The translations under genes were made by a program, and so were the position numbers. Below the pieces are notes generated by a model, which ran no database searches, was not told where the DNA came from, and saw nothing but the letters and a program-made list of their open reading frames with translations. Of a stretch of 64,000 nucleotides of DNA, positions 1-7,915 are shown one piece after another. How positions within the stretch are numbered: position 1 is the first letter of the stretch; every line of letters starts with the position of its first letter. Source of the DNA: Schauerella fraxinea (lineage in GTDB: Bacteria > Pseudomonadota > Gammaproteobacteria > Burkholderiales > Burkholderiaceae_B); assembly GCA_030849945.1 (NCBI GenBank), contig JAVDKK010000004.1:310001-374000 (forward strand), written 5' to 3'.

Positions 1-1
1 T

Positions 2-280
2 TTGCTGGCGTTGGCGAGTTGCGCCAGCGGCGCGTCGCAATCGCCTTATATGTTGGGCCTGCCGCACGTGCAAGCCTACGGCGCGGCCGGTGCCACCAGC
101 GTCATGCGCGCCGCGGACAAGCTGGGCCAGATGGCCGGACCCTTGATCGTCGGCGGCCTGTTTGGCGTGGTCGGCATGGGCACGGGGTTGGCCGCCACTG
201 GCGCCATCTATTTGTGCGCGACACTTGCCTTCTGGGCGTTCGCACCCGCCGGCACCCCAAAAAAAGAATCGCTGACATGA
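2..280 (+). CDS. C-terminal end of an MFS-type transporter (5' partial)
   Basis: Only the last 92 or so codons are in the window; the frame is open to the left edge and stops with TGA at 278-280. The residues contain a polar loop (GAAGATSVMRAADKLGQMAG) followed by two hydrophobic segments rich in Gly/Ala, ending in a short charged tail (GTPKKESLT). This loop-plus-two-helices pattern is what the last transmembrane helices of a major facilitator protein look like. The next gene begins 19 bases downstream on the same strand, so the two are probably co-transcribed. Family assignment is by pattern only, and the substrate cannot be inferred. Another polytopic membrane family is possible. Confidence 0.55.
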   Translation: MLALASCASGASQSPYMLGLPHVQAYGAAGATSVMRAADKLGQMAGPLIVGGLFGVVGMGTGLAATGAIYLCATLAFWAFAPAGTPKKESLT

Positions 281-299
281 TCCTCCCGGGAGAAAGCCT

Positions 300-1445
300 T
301 TGACTGCAGCACTGCCGCTTTCCCTCTTTGCCAGCGAACGGGTATACGCCAGGATCTATCCACAGGCCGTTGCCAACAATCTCGCAGTGCTCAAGCGCAC
401 CCTGGCCCGCGACGGCGGCGCCCAGGCACCACGCATCTGGGCCACGGTCAAAGCCGATGCCTATGGGCATGGGGTGGCGCAGATTCTGCCGGGCCTGCGT
501 GACGCGGACGGACTGGCCGTCATGCACCTCACCGATGCGCACATCTGCCGCGATGCGGGCTGGTACGGTCCGATTCTGGTGATGGCCGGCCTGGCGCACG
601 CCTCGGAGATTGCATTACTCGACATGCCCGGCCTGCACTTGCTGCTATCGCGAGAGACGCAATTGCAATGGCTGGCAGCGGCGCCTGTGCTGCGTGCACC
701 GCCCGCCGTATGGCTGCGGTTTCGCGGCGACATCGGGATGATCGGCTTCGATGCCGACACCTACCGGCAAGCCTTTGCGCAATGTCTGGCGCTGGCCAGC
801 ACCGGTCGCATCGGCGCGCACATCGGACACCTCAACCACTTCGGCAGCGCGGAGCGCGCGGATGGCATCGACGAGGCGTGCGCCCGCTTCACGGCCGTCG
901 TGCATGATCTGCCCGGCCCCCGTTCCACGAGCAACTCCGCCGCGATCATGCGCCATCAGGTCCATGCCGTGGCCACCGACTGGGTGCGACCCGGGCTGAC
1001 GCTGTATGGCGCGAGCCCGCTCGCCGATCGCACTGCGGCCGACCTCGGCCTGCTGCCGGCAATGTCTTTACACGCCCGCATCCTGGATATCCGCACGCTG
1101 GCGGCCGGCGATCGGCTGGGCTACGGCGGCAGTTTCAAGGCACCCATGCCGATGACGGTCGGTTTGGTCAACTGCGGCTATGCCGACGGTTACCCGCGCC
1201 ACGCGCCGGCGGGCACGCCGGTCATCGTGGCGGGCCAGCTCACGCGCACCTTGGGCGCGGTCACCATGGATTTGATGACGGTCGATCTCACCGGTCTGAT
1301 CGCGGTCGTGGGCGCCCCCGTCGTGCTGTGGGGCGATCCCGCGCTGCCGGTCGAACGTGTGGCGGCCGCCATGGGCACCATTGCCGCCGAACTGCTGACC
1401 GGTCTGACGCGCCGGGTGCCGTTGCTGACGGTACCGATGCGATGA
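300..1445 (+). CDS. alr: Divergent alanine racemase (PLP-dependent, fold type III)
   Basis: 381 residues, normal for an amino-acid racemase interconverting L- and D-alanine for peptidoglycan. The PLP lysine is K51 in ATVKADAYGHG, the second catalytic base Y275 is in GYGGSF, and the motifs TSNSAA, RPGLTLYG, GYADGYPR and MDLMTVD are present. The segment that normally reads WLKLDTGMxRLGF is WLRFRGDIGMIGF here, so the arginine that contacts the catalytic tyrosine in known racemases and the DTG signature are replaced. The start is a TTG at 300 preceded by GGGAG. It sits between a transporter end and a periplasmic binding protein gene, not in a cell-wall cluster. It may therefore be a secondary racemase or act on another amino acid. 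Confidence 0.8.
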   Translation: MTAALPLSLFASERVYARIYPQAVANNLAVLKRTLARDGGAQAPRIWATVKADAYGHGVAQILPGLRDADGLAVMHLTDAHICRDAGWYGPILVMAGLAHASEIALLDMPGLHLLLSRETQLQWLAAAPVLRAPPAVWLRFRGDIGMIGFDADTYRQAFAQCLALASTGRIGAHIGHLNHFGSAERADGIDEACARFTAVVHDLPGPRSTSNSAAIMRHQVHAVATDWVRPGLTLYGASPLADRTAADLGLLPAMSLHARILDIRTLAAGDRLGYGGSFKAPMPMTVGLVNCGYADGYPRHAPAGTPVIVAGQLTRTLGAVTMDLMTVDLTGLIAVVGAPVVLWGDPALPVERVAAAMGTIAAELLTGLTRRVPLLTVPMR

Positions 1446-1512
1446 CTACCGCTTTACCCCCACCGCCACCGCACACCGGCGCGGCCCCATCGATCACAGC
1501 AGGAAGCCGCTC

Positions 1513-2688
1513 ATGCGCCTCACCTCCGCCGCGTTAACGTTGTGTCTGGCGCTGTTTGCGCCCATTGCCGCACCGGCCCAACCCGCGCCCCCGCTGCCAT
1601 TGCCCACAGCCGAGAAAGAAAAAGTGTTCCCGACCACGCCACAAGCGCGGGCCGACGGCAAACGCTGGCGGCTGGGTTACTTCGAAAGCGGCGACTACAG
1701 CGAATATCCGCGCACGATGAAGGTGCTTATCGAGGGACTGGAGCAACTGGGCTGGATCCAGATTCCCACCATCCCCGAAGGACTCGACGGCCATGCAACG
1801 TGGACGTTCATTGCGCGCAATGCCCGTAGCGACACCATCGAGTTCGTCGAAGACGCGTGGTGGCAGCCCGGCAACTTCGACCCCGTCAAACGCCCCGGCG
1901 TGCGCCAGGCCATTACCGAACGGCTCACGACCAAACACGATATCGATCTCATCATCGCGATGGGCACCTGGGCCGGCCAGGACATGGCGACGTTGGGCGC
2001 GCCGGTACCCACCATCGTGGGCTCCACCAGCGATGCCGTCGGCGCGAAAATCGTGAAGAGCGCCGAAGACAGCGGATATGACAACCTGCATGCTCGCGTT
2101 CAGCCGGAACGGTATCAACGGCAGATTCGGTTGTTTCACGAAATCGTGCCGTTCAAAACGCTCGGACTGGTCTACGAAAACAGCCCTGAAGGCCGCACGT
2201 ATGCCGCCGTCGATGCCGCGACCCAGGTGGCTGCCGAACTCGGTTTTGCGATCCGCAGTTGCGACGCCCGCTCAAACGGTATCGACCTGGAACTGGCCAA
2301 GCGCAATGTGCAGGAGTGCTACCGCGAGGTGAGCCAACAATCGGATGCCGTGTATGTGACGGTGCATCGCGGACTCACGCCCGATAATGTGGGCACGGTA
2401 GCGAACATTCTGCGCGAGGCCAAGGTGCCCAGCTTCGCCATGCTCGGATCGGAAGAAGTGAAGAAAGGTTTGCTGATGAGTCTGGCGCAGGCCGATTATT
2501 CCTACGTCGGCCTTTTCTATGCCGAAAACATCGCCCGCATCTTCAATGGCGCACAACCGCGCTCGCTGAGCCAGATCTGGATCGATCCGGCCAAAATCGC
2601 GCTCAATATCGAAACCGCGCGCATCATCGGCTTCGATCCGCCGGTGGATATTCTGCTGGCGGCCGATGAAGTGTACGAGGGACGATAA
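1513..2688 (+). CDS. Periplasmic substrate-binding protein of an ABC-type system
   Basis: 391 residues with an N-terminal signal peptide (hydrophobic core about residues 5-20, cleavage likely after the APA/AQ stretch near residue 22). The body has two alpha/beta lobes typical of ABC_sub_bind (PF04392-like) periplasmic proteins: LGYFESGDYSEYPRTMKVL at the start of lobe 1, then DLIIAMGTWAGQDMA and PTIVGSTSDAVGA strands. No permease or ATPase gene is adjacent, so it is an orphan binding protein. It lies 67 bases after the racemase gene on the same strand and may share its transcript. The ligand is unknown; association with an amino-acid racemase hints at an amino-acid-like ligand, but that is inference. 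Confidence 0.7.
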   Translation: MRLTSAALTLCLALFAPIAAPAQPAPPLPLPTAEKEKVFPTTPQARADGKRWRLGYFESGDYSEYPRTMKVLIEGLEQLGWIQIPTIPEGLDGHATWTFIARNARSDTIEFVEDAWWQPGNFDPVKRPGVRQAITERLTTKHDIDLIIAMGTWAGQDMATLGAPVPTIVGSTSDAVGAKIVKSAEDSGYDNLHARVQPERYQRQIRLFHEIVPFKTLGLVYENSPEGRTYAAVDAATQVAAELGFAIRSCDARSNGIDLELAKRNVQECYREVSQQSDAVYVTVHRGLTPDNVGTVANILREAKVPSFAMLGSEEVKKGLLMSLAQADYSYVGLFYAENIARIFNGAQPRSLSQIWIDPAKIALNIETARIIGFDPPVDILLAADEVYEGR

Positions 2689-2694
2689 GCCGCG

Positions 2695-3339
2695 TTACCC
2701 CTTCGGCCGGTGCATCTTGAATAGATTGTCAGGCGTGATGCCGAAGTAATCGGCCGGACCGCCGCCACGCATGATGGGCTGGGCGGCTGCCGTGTCGTAA
2801 ATGCCGTCGACGAGCAGCCGCTTGTCGATGTGGATACCCACCACCTCGCCCAGCACCAACCACGTATCCACGTCGTCGCCGGCCGCGGTTTTCAGTTGAA
2901 TGATCTGCGTGGCACGGCACTCGAAACTCACCCGCGCCCGCGCCACACGCGGCACGGCGATATGGGTGGACGCCACCTTCTCCAAACCCGCGTAGTCGAA
3001 CTCGTCGACCTCGGGGCCCACGGCCGCACACGTCTGATTCATGGCCTCAGCCAGAGGACGGGTCACCAAATTCCAGGTGAATTCGCCGGTCGCCGCCACA
3101 TTGGCCACACTATCTTTGTAGCCAATGCTGGAAAAGCCCACGATGGGCGGCACGTAATTGAATGCATTGAAAAAGCTGTAGGGCGCGAGGTTGACCGTGC
3201 CCTGCGCATCCTGCGACGCTATCCAACCGATGGGGCGCGGCGCGACGATGGCATTGAACGGATCGTGCGGCAGCCGATGCCCGTCGCTGGGCGTGTAGAA
3301 ATGAAAATCGGCTGGGGCGTCATGCGGATGATCTTCCAT
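2695..3339 (-). CDS. Flavin reductase-like FMN-binding protein
   Basis: 214 residues matching the flavin reductase-like split-barrel family (COG1853). The signature FNAIVAPRPIGWIASQDAQG at the N-terminus is followed by NLAPYSFFNAFNYVPPIVGFS, the typical FMN-binding strand and loop, and by DTWLVLGEVVGIHI near the C-terminus. Members bind FMN in the cytoplasm and reduce flavin with NAD(P)H or serve as small flavoproteins. No partner monooxygenase is nearby, so the physiological partner is unknown. The stop codon is only 7 bases from the stop of the convergent binding-protein gene. The start ATG at 3339 was chosen because the conserved domain begins about 12 residues later. Confidence 0.8.
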   Translation of the reverse strand: MEDHPHDAPADFHFYTPSDGHRLPHDPFNAIVAPRPIGWIASQDAQGTVNLAPYSFFNAFNYVPPIVGFSSIGYKDSVANVAATGEFTWNLVTRPLAEAMNQTCAAVGPEVDEFDYAGLEKVASTHIAVPRVARARVSFECRATQIIQLKTAAGDDVDTWLVLGEVVGIHIDKRLLVDGIYDTAAAQPIMRGGGPADYFGITPDNLFKMHRPKG

Positions 3340-3363
3340 GGTGTGTTGTCGGGTCGCCCGGGA

Positions 3364-3711
3364 TCAACCGCAACGCACATCGGTGATCGCGCCCTGGGCA
3401 TCGATCAACACATTCAGGCGGCTTGGGTTGTATTCCATGGTGATCATCTCACCCGGCTTGAGCACACGCGCCGACCCCGAACCCGATTGGGTGCGCAACT
3501 GATCGAGCACCGACTGGGAGATGGCCGTGCCGATGCCTTTCTGCACCGCGCCGCTATTGCACTCGCCCGCTTGCCCCGGCGCGCCCGACACCATGCCGGG
3601 ACTGCGACCGGTATCACCCGCCGCGCTCGCTGGCGTGGGGGACCCCGACTTCATCATCGAGCAGCCCGCCAAGCCGACCACAGCCGCCATCGTAATGAGT
3701 TTCCAAGTCAT
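3364..3711 (-). CDS. Lipoprotein with peptidase-inhibitor I78-like domain
   Basis: 115 residues. A lipobox LAGC places the lipidated cysteine at position 17. A Ser/Gly/Pro-rich spacer follows to about residue 50, then a compact domain containing C, SQSVLDQLRTQSGSGSARVLKPGEMITMEYNPSRLNVLID and a final RCG. That arrangement (two cysteines, RVL-PG, RLNV-D) is the pattern of the I78 family, whose members resemble small serine-protease inhibitors such as elastase inhibitor. The protein is probably anchored in the envelope. It lies 24 bases upstream of the flavin reductase-like gene on the same strand, so the two could be co-transcribed in the order lipoprotein then reductase. Inhibitory activity has not been shown for most members. 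Confidence 0.7.
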   Translation of the reverse strand: MTWKLITMAAVVGLAGCSMMKSGSPTPASAAGDTGRSPGMVSGAPGQAGECNSGAVQKGIGTAISQSVLDQLRTQSGSGSARVLKPGEMITMEYNPSRLNVLIDAQGAITDVRCG

Positions 3712-3852
3712 GCTCGCTCCAACATTCGCATTATCAAAAAGGGGTATCAGACGTCAGGCCGGCTGAATCGGCCGGCCCGAGAGGCTGCAAGATCATCCAT
3801 GGCGCAGTGCGCGCCGGACATCTGCGATTCTATCGCTCAAGCATACGCGGCG

Positions 3853-4044
3853 TCAGTCGGCGCGCATTTTCTCGATTTGCTGTTCGCCAGCACGCCGCGC
3901 CTCATCTTCCGTCGCATAACCGGTGGTGGCGCGTTCGATGCGCGGCATGGTACCGATATCGCCTTCCACGGCGGTGACCACCCAGATGAACTTGCCGTCG
4001 GTCGTCTTATCGATGGCAAGGGTAGCTCTGATCTTTTCCGACAT
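3853..4044 (-). CDS. Small conserved-looking protein of unknown function
   Basis: 63 residues starting MSEKIRATLAIDK. The frame is open further upstream to about 4254, but the ATG at 4044 has a good ribosome-binding site (AGGAG, 7 bases upstream) and the upstream residues look non-coding. The peptide is mixed charged and hydrophobic, with no signal peptide or membrane segment. It looks like a small alpha/beta domain: an N-terminal strand, a TTDGKFIWVVT hairpin and a C-terminal charged helix (EDEARRAGEQQIEKM). I do not recognise a named family. It stands alone between the lipoprotein gene and the divergent peptide transporter operon. Confidence 0.55.
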   Translation of the reverse strand: MSEKIRATLAIDKTTDGKFIWVVTAVEGDIGTMPRIERATTGYATEDEARRAGEQQIEKMRAD

Positions 4045-4296
4045 AACGATCTCCTGATGATTGGGTTGTGCCAGCCATGAGCAAGCCCGGTTCCCGGCAT
4101 CGCGATGCATGGAGCGCCATCCTGCCCCAATTAGGCGCTCCCGCGTTAAACGGGGACGGGCATCGAACTCGCTGCGGTGCAATAAGGGAATACAACCGTT
4201 GTCAGGGTTTGACAAGCTGGTTATGTTCACAGGCTGGGTCCTGCTCGCATGCATTCAGGCGCAGCCCGCACGACGAACACACCAACGGAGTTTTGA

Positions 4297-5883
4297 ATGG
4301 CACTACGCTTCAAACGCGCTCTAGCGTACGGCTCGGCCGCCGTTTTTCTTGCCATGGGAGCCGCCGGTTCGGCCTGGGCTCGCGACCTCACGATCGCACT
4401 CAAAACCGAGCCCAGCGCCATGGACCCGCAGTACCACGCGCTCACGCCCAACAACCAGATCGCCCAAACGATCTTCGACCCGATGATCCTGCTGGACAAG
4501 GATCTCAAGCCGCAGCCCGGTCTGGCCGAATCCTGGACGGTGGATGGCAAGGTGTGGACGTTCAAGTTGCGCCCGAACGTGAAGTTTTCCGACGGCACGC
4601 CCTTTACGGCCGAAGACGTGGTCTTCACCTACGACCGTATCCCGAAGGTGCCCAATAGCCCGTCGCCCTTTACGCTCTACCTCGGTTCGGTCGCCAAGAC
4701 CGAGGCGGTGGATCCGATGACCGTGCGCATCACCACCAAGGAGCCGTCGCCCTTGCTGTTGGTGAATCTGGCGCAATTGCCCATCCTGTCCAAGAAAGCG
4801 GCATCGGGTCCGGCTGCCGAAGGCAAGACCACCATGCAGCTCAACAGCGGCGATGGCTTGATCGGCACCGGTCCTTATAAATTCGTCTCCTGGCAGCGCG
4901 GTTCGGAATTCATCCTGGCCCGCAACGATAACTACTGGGGTGCCAAGCCTACGTGGGATCGCGTCATCTATCGCCCGATGACCAATCCCGCTGCGCGCGT
5001 CGCGGCCCTCCTGGCCGGCAACGTCGACATGATCGAAGATCCCCCAACGGACGATCTGCCCGCGCTGAAGAAGAACAAGGCGCTGGCCGTTGAAGAAACG
5101 CCTTCGGTGCGCACGGTATATGTGGCACTGGACCAGTTTGCCGAACCCAGCCCCGGCATCAAAGGCACCGACAAAAACCCGCTGAAAGACAAGCGCGTGC
5201 GTGAAGCGCTGTCGCTGGCGATCAATCGCGACGCCATCGTCGAACGCGTGATGGGCGGCGTCGCCCTTGGCGCCGGCCAGATGCTGCCGTACCCGATGTT
5301 CGGCGCATCCAAGGCGCACTCGGTGCCGCCGAAGGCGGATATCGAGAAGGCCAAGAAGTTGCTGGCCGATGCCGGTTATCCCAACGGCTTCGAGATCACG
5401 CTGGGTTCGCCGTCGGGCCGTTACGTCAACGACTCGAAGGTCGCCCAAGCGGTGGCCGGCATGTGGAGCCGGATCGGTGTGAAGACCAGTGTCGACGCCA
5501 TGGCGCCGCCGGTGTTCTTCAAGAACCGCGACAGCTACGCGTTCAGCGCTTACCTGGCCGGCTGGTCGGTGTCGACCGGCGAAATGTCCAATGCCCTGTC
5601 GTCGCTGCTGGTCACGCCCAATCCGGCCGCCGGCCTGGGCACGACCAACCGCAGCCGTTACTCCAACCCCAAGATGGATGAGCTCGTCGCCCAATCCGGA
5701 TCGGTGATGGATGACGGCAAGCGCGCCGAAATGCTCCAGCAGGCAAGCGATCTGGCGATGAACGACTACGCCATGTTGCCGTTGCATTACGAACTGTCCG
5801 TATGGGCCATGAAGAACGACATCCAATATCAGGGTCGTCCGGATCAGGTCACGCTGGCGCAGTTCGCTACGCTCAAGAAGTAA
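4297..5883 (+). CDS. Dipeptide/oligopeptide ABC transporter substrate-binding protein (DppA-like)
   Basis: 528 residues, normal for a family-5 extracellular solute-binding protein. A signal peptide (cleavage after SAWA, residue 28) is followed by DLTIALKTEPSAMDPQYHA and PGLAESWTVDGKVWTFKLRP, the family signature in which the ligand is captured in the periplasm. ACGGAGTTTTG precedes the ATG at 4297. It is the first gene of a cluster with two permeases, two ATPases and two amidohydrolases on the same strand, so it probably delivers peptides or N-acyl amino acids. A 124-base gap with a duplicated 12-mer and a GC-rich hairpin separates it from the permease genes, a common place for reduced read-through after an abundant binding protein. 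Confidence 0.92.
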   Translation: MALRFKRALAYGSAAVFLAMGAAGSAWARDLTIALKTEPSAMDPQYHALTPNNQIAQTIFDPMILLDKDLKPQPGLAESWTVDGKVWTFKLRPNVKFSDGTPFTAEDVVFTYDRIPKVPNSPSPFTLYLGSVAKTEAVDPMTVRITTKEPSPLLLVNLAQLPILSKKAASGPAAEGKTTMQLNSGDGLIGTGPYKFVSWQRGSEFILARNDNYWGAKPTWDRVIYRPMTNPAARVAALLAGNVDMIEDPPTDDLPALKKNKALAVEETPSVRTVYVALDQFAEPSPGIKGTDKNPLKDKRVREALSLAINRDAIVERVMGGVALGAGQMLPYPMFGASKAHSVPPKADIEKAKKLLADAGYPNGFEITLGSPSGRYVNDSKVAQAVAGMWSRIGVKTSVDAMAPPVFFKNRDSYAFSAYLAGWSVSTGEMSNALSSLLVTPNPAAGLGTTNRSRYSNPKMDELVAQSGSVMDDGKRAEMLQQASDLAMNDYAMLPLHYELSVWAMKNDIQYQGRPDQVTLAQFATLKK

Positions 5884-5891
5884 GCGGTTCT

Positions 5892-5919
5892 TGAAGTAAA
5901 CGAACGGTGAAGTAAACGA
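5892..5919 (+). repeat. 12-bp direct repeat after the binding-protein gene
   Basis: TGAAGTAAACGA occurs at 5892-5903 and again at 5908-5919, a 16-base period, and the 3' end of the upstream gene (AAGAAGTAAGCG) resembles it. It looks like a slippage duplication of the gene end and its stop region. Confidence 0.7.
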
Positions 5920-5922
5920 TTC

Positions 5923-5955
5923 GCGGGCGGTGCGTGCGCGGTGCACCACCCCCGC
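5923..5955 (+). other. GC-rich hairpin between binding-protein and permease genes
   Basis: GCGGGCGGTG at 5923-5932 can pair, with a small bulge, with CACCACCCCCGC at 5944-5955. There is no T-run, so it is more likely an mRNA-stabilising or attenuating stem than a full terminator. Such stems commonly keep binding-protein mRNA in excess over the permease mRNA. Confidence 0.5.
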
Positions 5956-6007
5956 CTGAATCGCCGAATACCGCAGCGCGCGTCATGCACGCCTGCTGTC
6001 AACGAGA

Positions 6008-6991
6008 GTGAACGCTGTGCTAGCAACCATTATTCGCCGGCTGCTTCAGACCGTCGTCGTCATGCTCGTCATGTCGGCGCTGGTCTTTGTCGGTATCTAT
6101 CTTGTCGGCGACCCCATTTCGATGTTGGCCAGCCCCGAAGCCACCGAGGCGCAACGCGACGCCATCCGGGCCTCGCTGGGACTGGATCTTCCGCTATGGC
6201 GCCAATACCTCGTCTTCATGGGCCAAGCCGTCCAGGGTGACTTTGGCAACAGCTTTTTGACCGGTGAGCCCGCCATGCGGCTCATCCTGCAACGTGCCCC
6301 CGCCACGCTCGAGCTCGCCATCACGGCCATGCTGCTGTCGGTGCTGATCGGCGTACCGCTCGGCATCCGCGCCGGACTCAAGCCGCAGGCGGTTTCGTCG
6401 CGCGCCATCATGACCGGTTCGGTGCTGGGCTTTTCGCTGCCCAACTTCTGGGTCGGCCTGATGCTCATCATGGTGTTTGCCGTCACGTTGGGCTGGGTGC
6501 CCGCGAGCGGCCGCGGTCAAACCGTCGCCATCGGCTCGCTCAATCTGAGCATTTTCACCGTCAGCGGTTGGTTGAGCCTGGCACTGCCGGCGATCACGAT
6601 CGCGATGGCCAAATGCGCCACCATCATTCGCGTCACCCGCGCCGCCACACGCGAATCGCTGCCGATGGACTACATCAAGTTTGCCCGCGCGAAAGGGCTC
6701 TCCGAGCGCCGCGTACTGGGTGTGCATTTGCTGAAGAACATCATGATCCCCATCGTCACGGTGGCGGGCCTGGAGTTCGGTCAGGTCGTCGCTTTCGCCG
6801 TGGTCACCGAAACCGTGTTTTCGTGGCCCGGCATGGGCAAGCTGTTGATCGACTCCATCATCAATCTGGATCGTCCGGTCGTCGTCGCCTACCTGCTCTT
6901 GATCGTGTTTTTCCTGGTCATGCTCAATCTGGTGGTGGACATCATCTACACCGTGCTCGATCCCCGCGTTCGTCTGGAGGGCCGCCGATGA
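6008..6991 (+). CDS. Peptide ABC transporter permease, DppB type
   Basis: 327 residues from a GTG start at 6008 (a second in-frame GTG at 6017 is also possible). It begins with a transmembrane helix (IIRRLLQTVVVMLVMSALVFVGIYLVGDP), has the family periplasmic loop RASLGLDLPLWRQYL and GDFGNSF, and the EAA-like cytoplasmic motif near RAKGLSERRVLGVHLLKN that contacts the ATPases. About six membrane segments are visible. It forms the inner-membrane channel together with the following DppC-type protein. Its stop overlaps the next start in ATGA (6988-6991), showing translational coupling. Confidence 0.92.
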   Translation: MNAVLATIIRRLLQTVVVMLVMSALVFVGIYLVGDPISMLASPEATEAQRDAIRASLGLDLPLWRQYLVFMGQAVQGDFGNSFLTGEPAMRLILQRAPATLELAITAMLLSVLIGVPLGIRAGLKPQAVSSRAIMTGSVLGFSLPNFWVGLMLIMVFAVTLGWVPASGRGQTVAIGSLNLSIFTVSGWLSLALPAITIAMAKCATIIRVTRAATRESLPMDYIKFARAKGLSERRVLGVHLLKNIMIPIVTVAGLEFGQVVAFAVVTETVFSWPGMGKLLIDSIINLDRPVVVAYLLLIVFFLVMLNLVVDIIYTVLDPRVRLEGRR

Positions 6992-7911
6992 GCCAAGCCG
7001 ACATCGTCAAACCGGCAATCGCCGCGCCCCGCAAACCGGAAGGTCCGTGGCGCCGCTTTTTTGTCGACTTCTTTGCCAGCAAACTTGCCGTCGTCGGCCT
7101 GATTCTGCTCACCGTCACCGTGGTCGCCGCCGTCTTCGCGCCGTGGATCGCTCCGCAGAATCCGTTCGATATCGGCAACCTGGACATCATGGATTCCAAG
7201 TTGCCGCCGGGCAGCGAAAGCGGCGATGGCACGATGCGCTATTTGCTGGGCACCGATGGTCAGGCGCGTGATCTGTTCTCCGCCATCTTGTACGGCTTGC
7301 GCACCAGTCTCATGGTGGCCGGCATTTCGGTGTTCTTCGCGTTTGCGATCGGCGCCACCGTCGGGCTGATCGCGGCCTACTTCGGCGGCAAGCTCGACGC
7401 CCTCCTGATGCGCATCGTCGACATTCAATTGTCGTTTCCGGCCATCCTCGTGGCGCTGATGCTGCTGGCGATTCTGGGCAAAGGCGTCGACAAAGTCATC
7501 ATCGCGCTGATCGTGGTGCAGTGGGCGTACTTTGCGCGGGCCGCACGGGGCGCCGCGCTCGTCGAACGCGGCAAGGAGTACGTGGAGGCCGCGCGATGTA
7601 TGTCGCTCAGTTGGTGGCGCGTATTGTGGCGCCACCTGCTGCCCAACTGCATGCCGCCGCTCATCGTGATCGCCACCATCGATCTGGCGCATGCCATCGC
7701 CCTCGAAGCCACCTTGTCGTTTCTCGGCGTGGGCGTGCCGGTCACCGAACCGTCGCTGGGCATGCTGATCTCCAATGGTTTCGAGTTCCTGCTGTCCGGC
7801 CGCTACTGGATTTCGTTCTTCCCGGGCATTGCCCTGGCGATCGCCATCATCGGCATCAATCTGGTCGGCGACCATCTGCGCGATGTGCTCAACCCGCGCA
7901 ATTCGAACTAA
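6988..7911 (+). CDS. Peptide ABC transporter permease, DppC type
   Basis: 307 residues from the ATG at 6988, which overlaps the previous stop by four bases. A cytoplasmic N-terminus leads into a first helix (KLAVVGLILLTVTVVAAVFAPWI), then LLGTDGQARDLFSAILYGLRTSL, the hallmark of the DppC branch. The EAA-like loop reads YVEAARCMSLSWWRVLWRH and is followed by the conserved ATLSFLGVGVP and SLGMLISNG. It pairs with the DppB-type subunit to form the translocation pore. The ATPase gene follows after 4 bases. Confidence 0.92.
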   Translation: MSQADIVKPAIAAPRKPEGPWRRFFVDFFASKLAVVGLILLTVTVVAAVFAPWIAPQNPFDIGNLDIMDSKLPPGSESGDGTMRYLLGTDGQARDLFSAILYGLRTSLMVAGISVFFAFAIGATVGLIAAYFGGKLDALLMRIVDIQLSFPAILVALMLLAILGKGVDKVIIALIVVQWAYFARAARGAALVERGKEYVEAARCMSLSWWRVLWRHLLPNCMPPLIVIATIDLAHAIALEATLSFLGVGVPVTEPSLGMLISNGFEFLLSGRYWISFFPGIALAIAIIGINLVGDHLRDVLNPRNSN

Positions 7912-7915
7912 TTCA

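Noticed and set aside
4209..4214. TTGACA as -35 box of the peptide transporter operon
   Set aside because: No acceptable -10 hexamer lies 16-18 bases downstream, so a promoter is not claimed.
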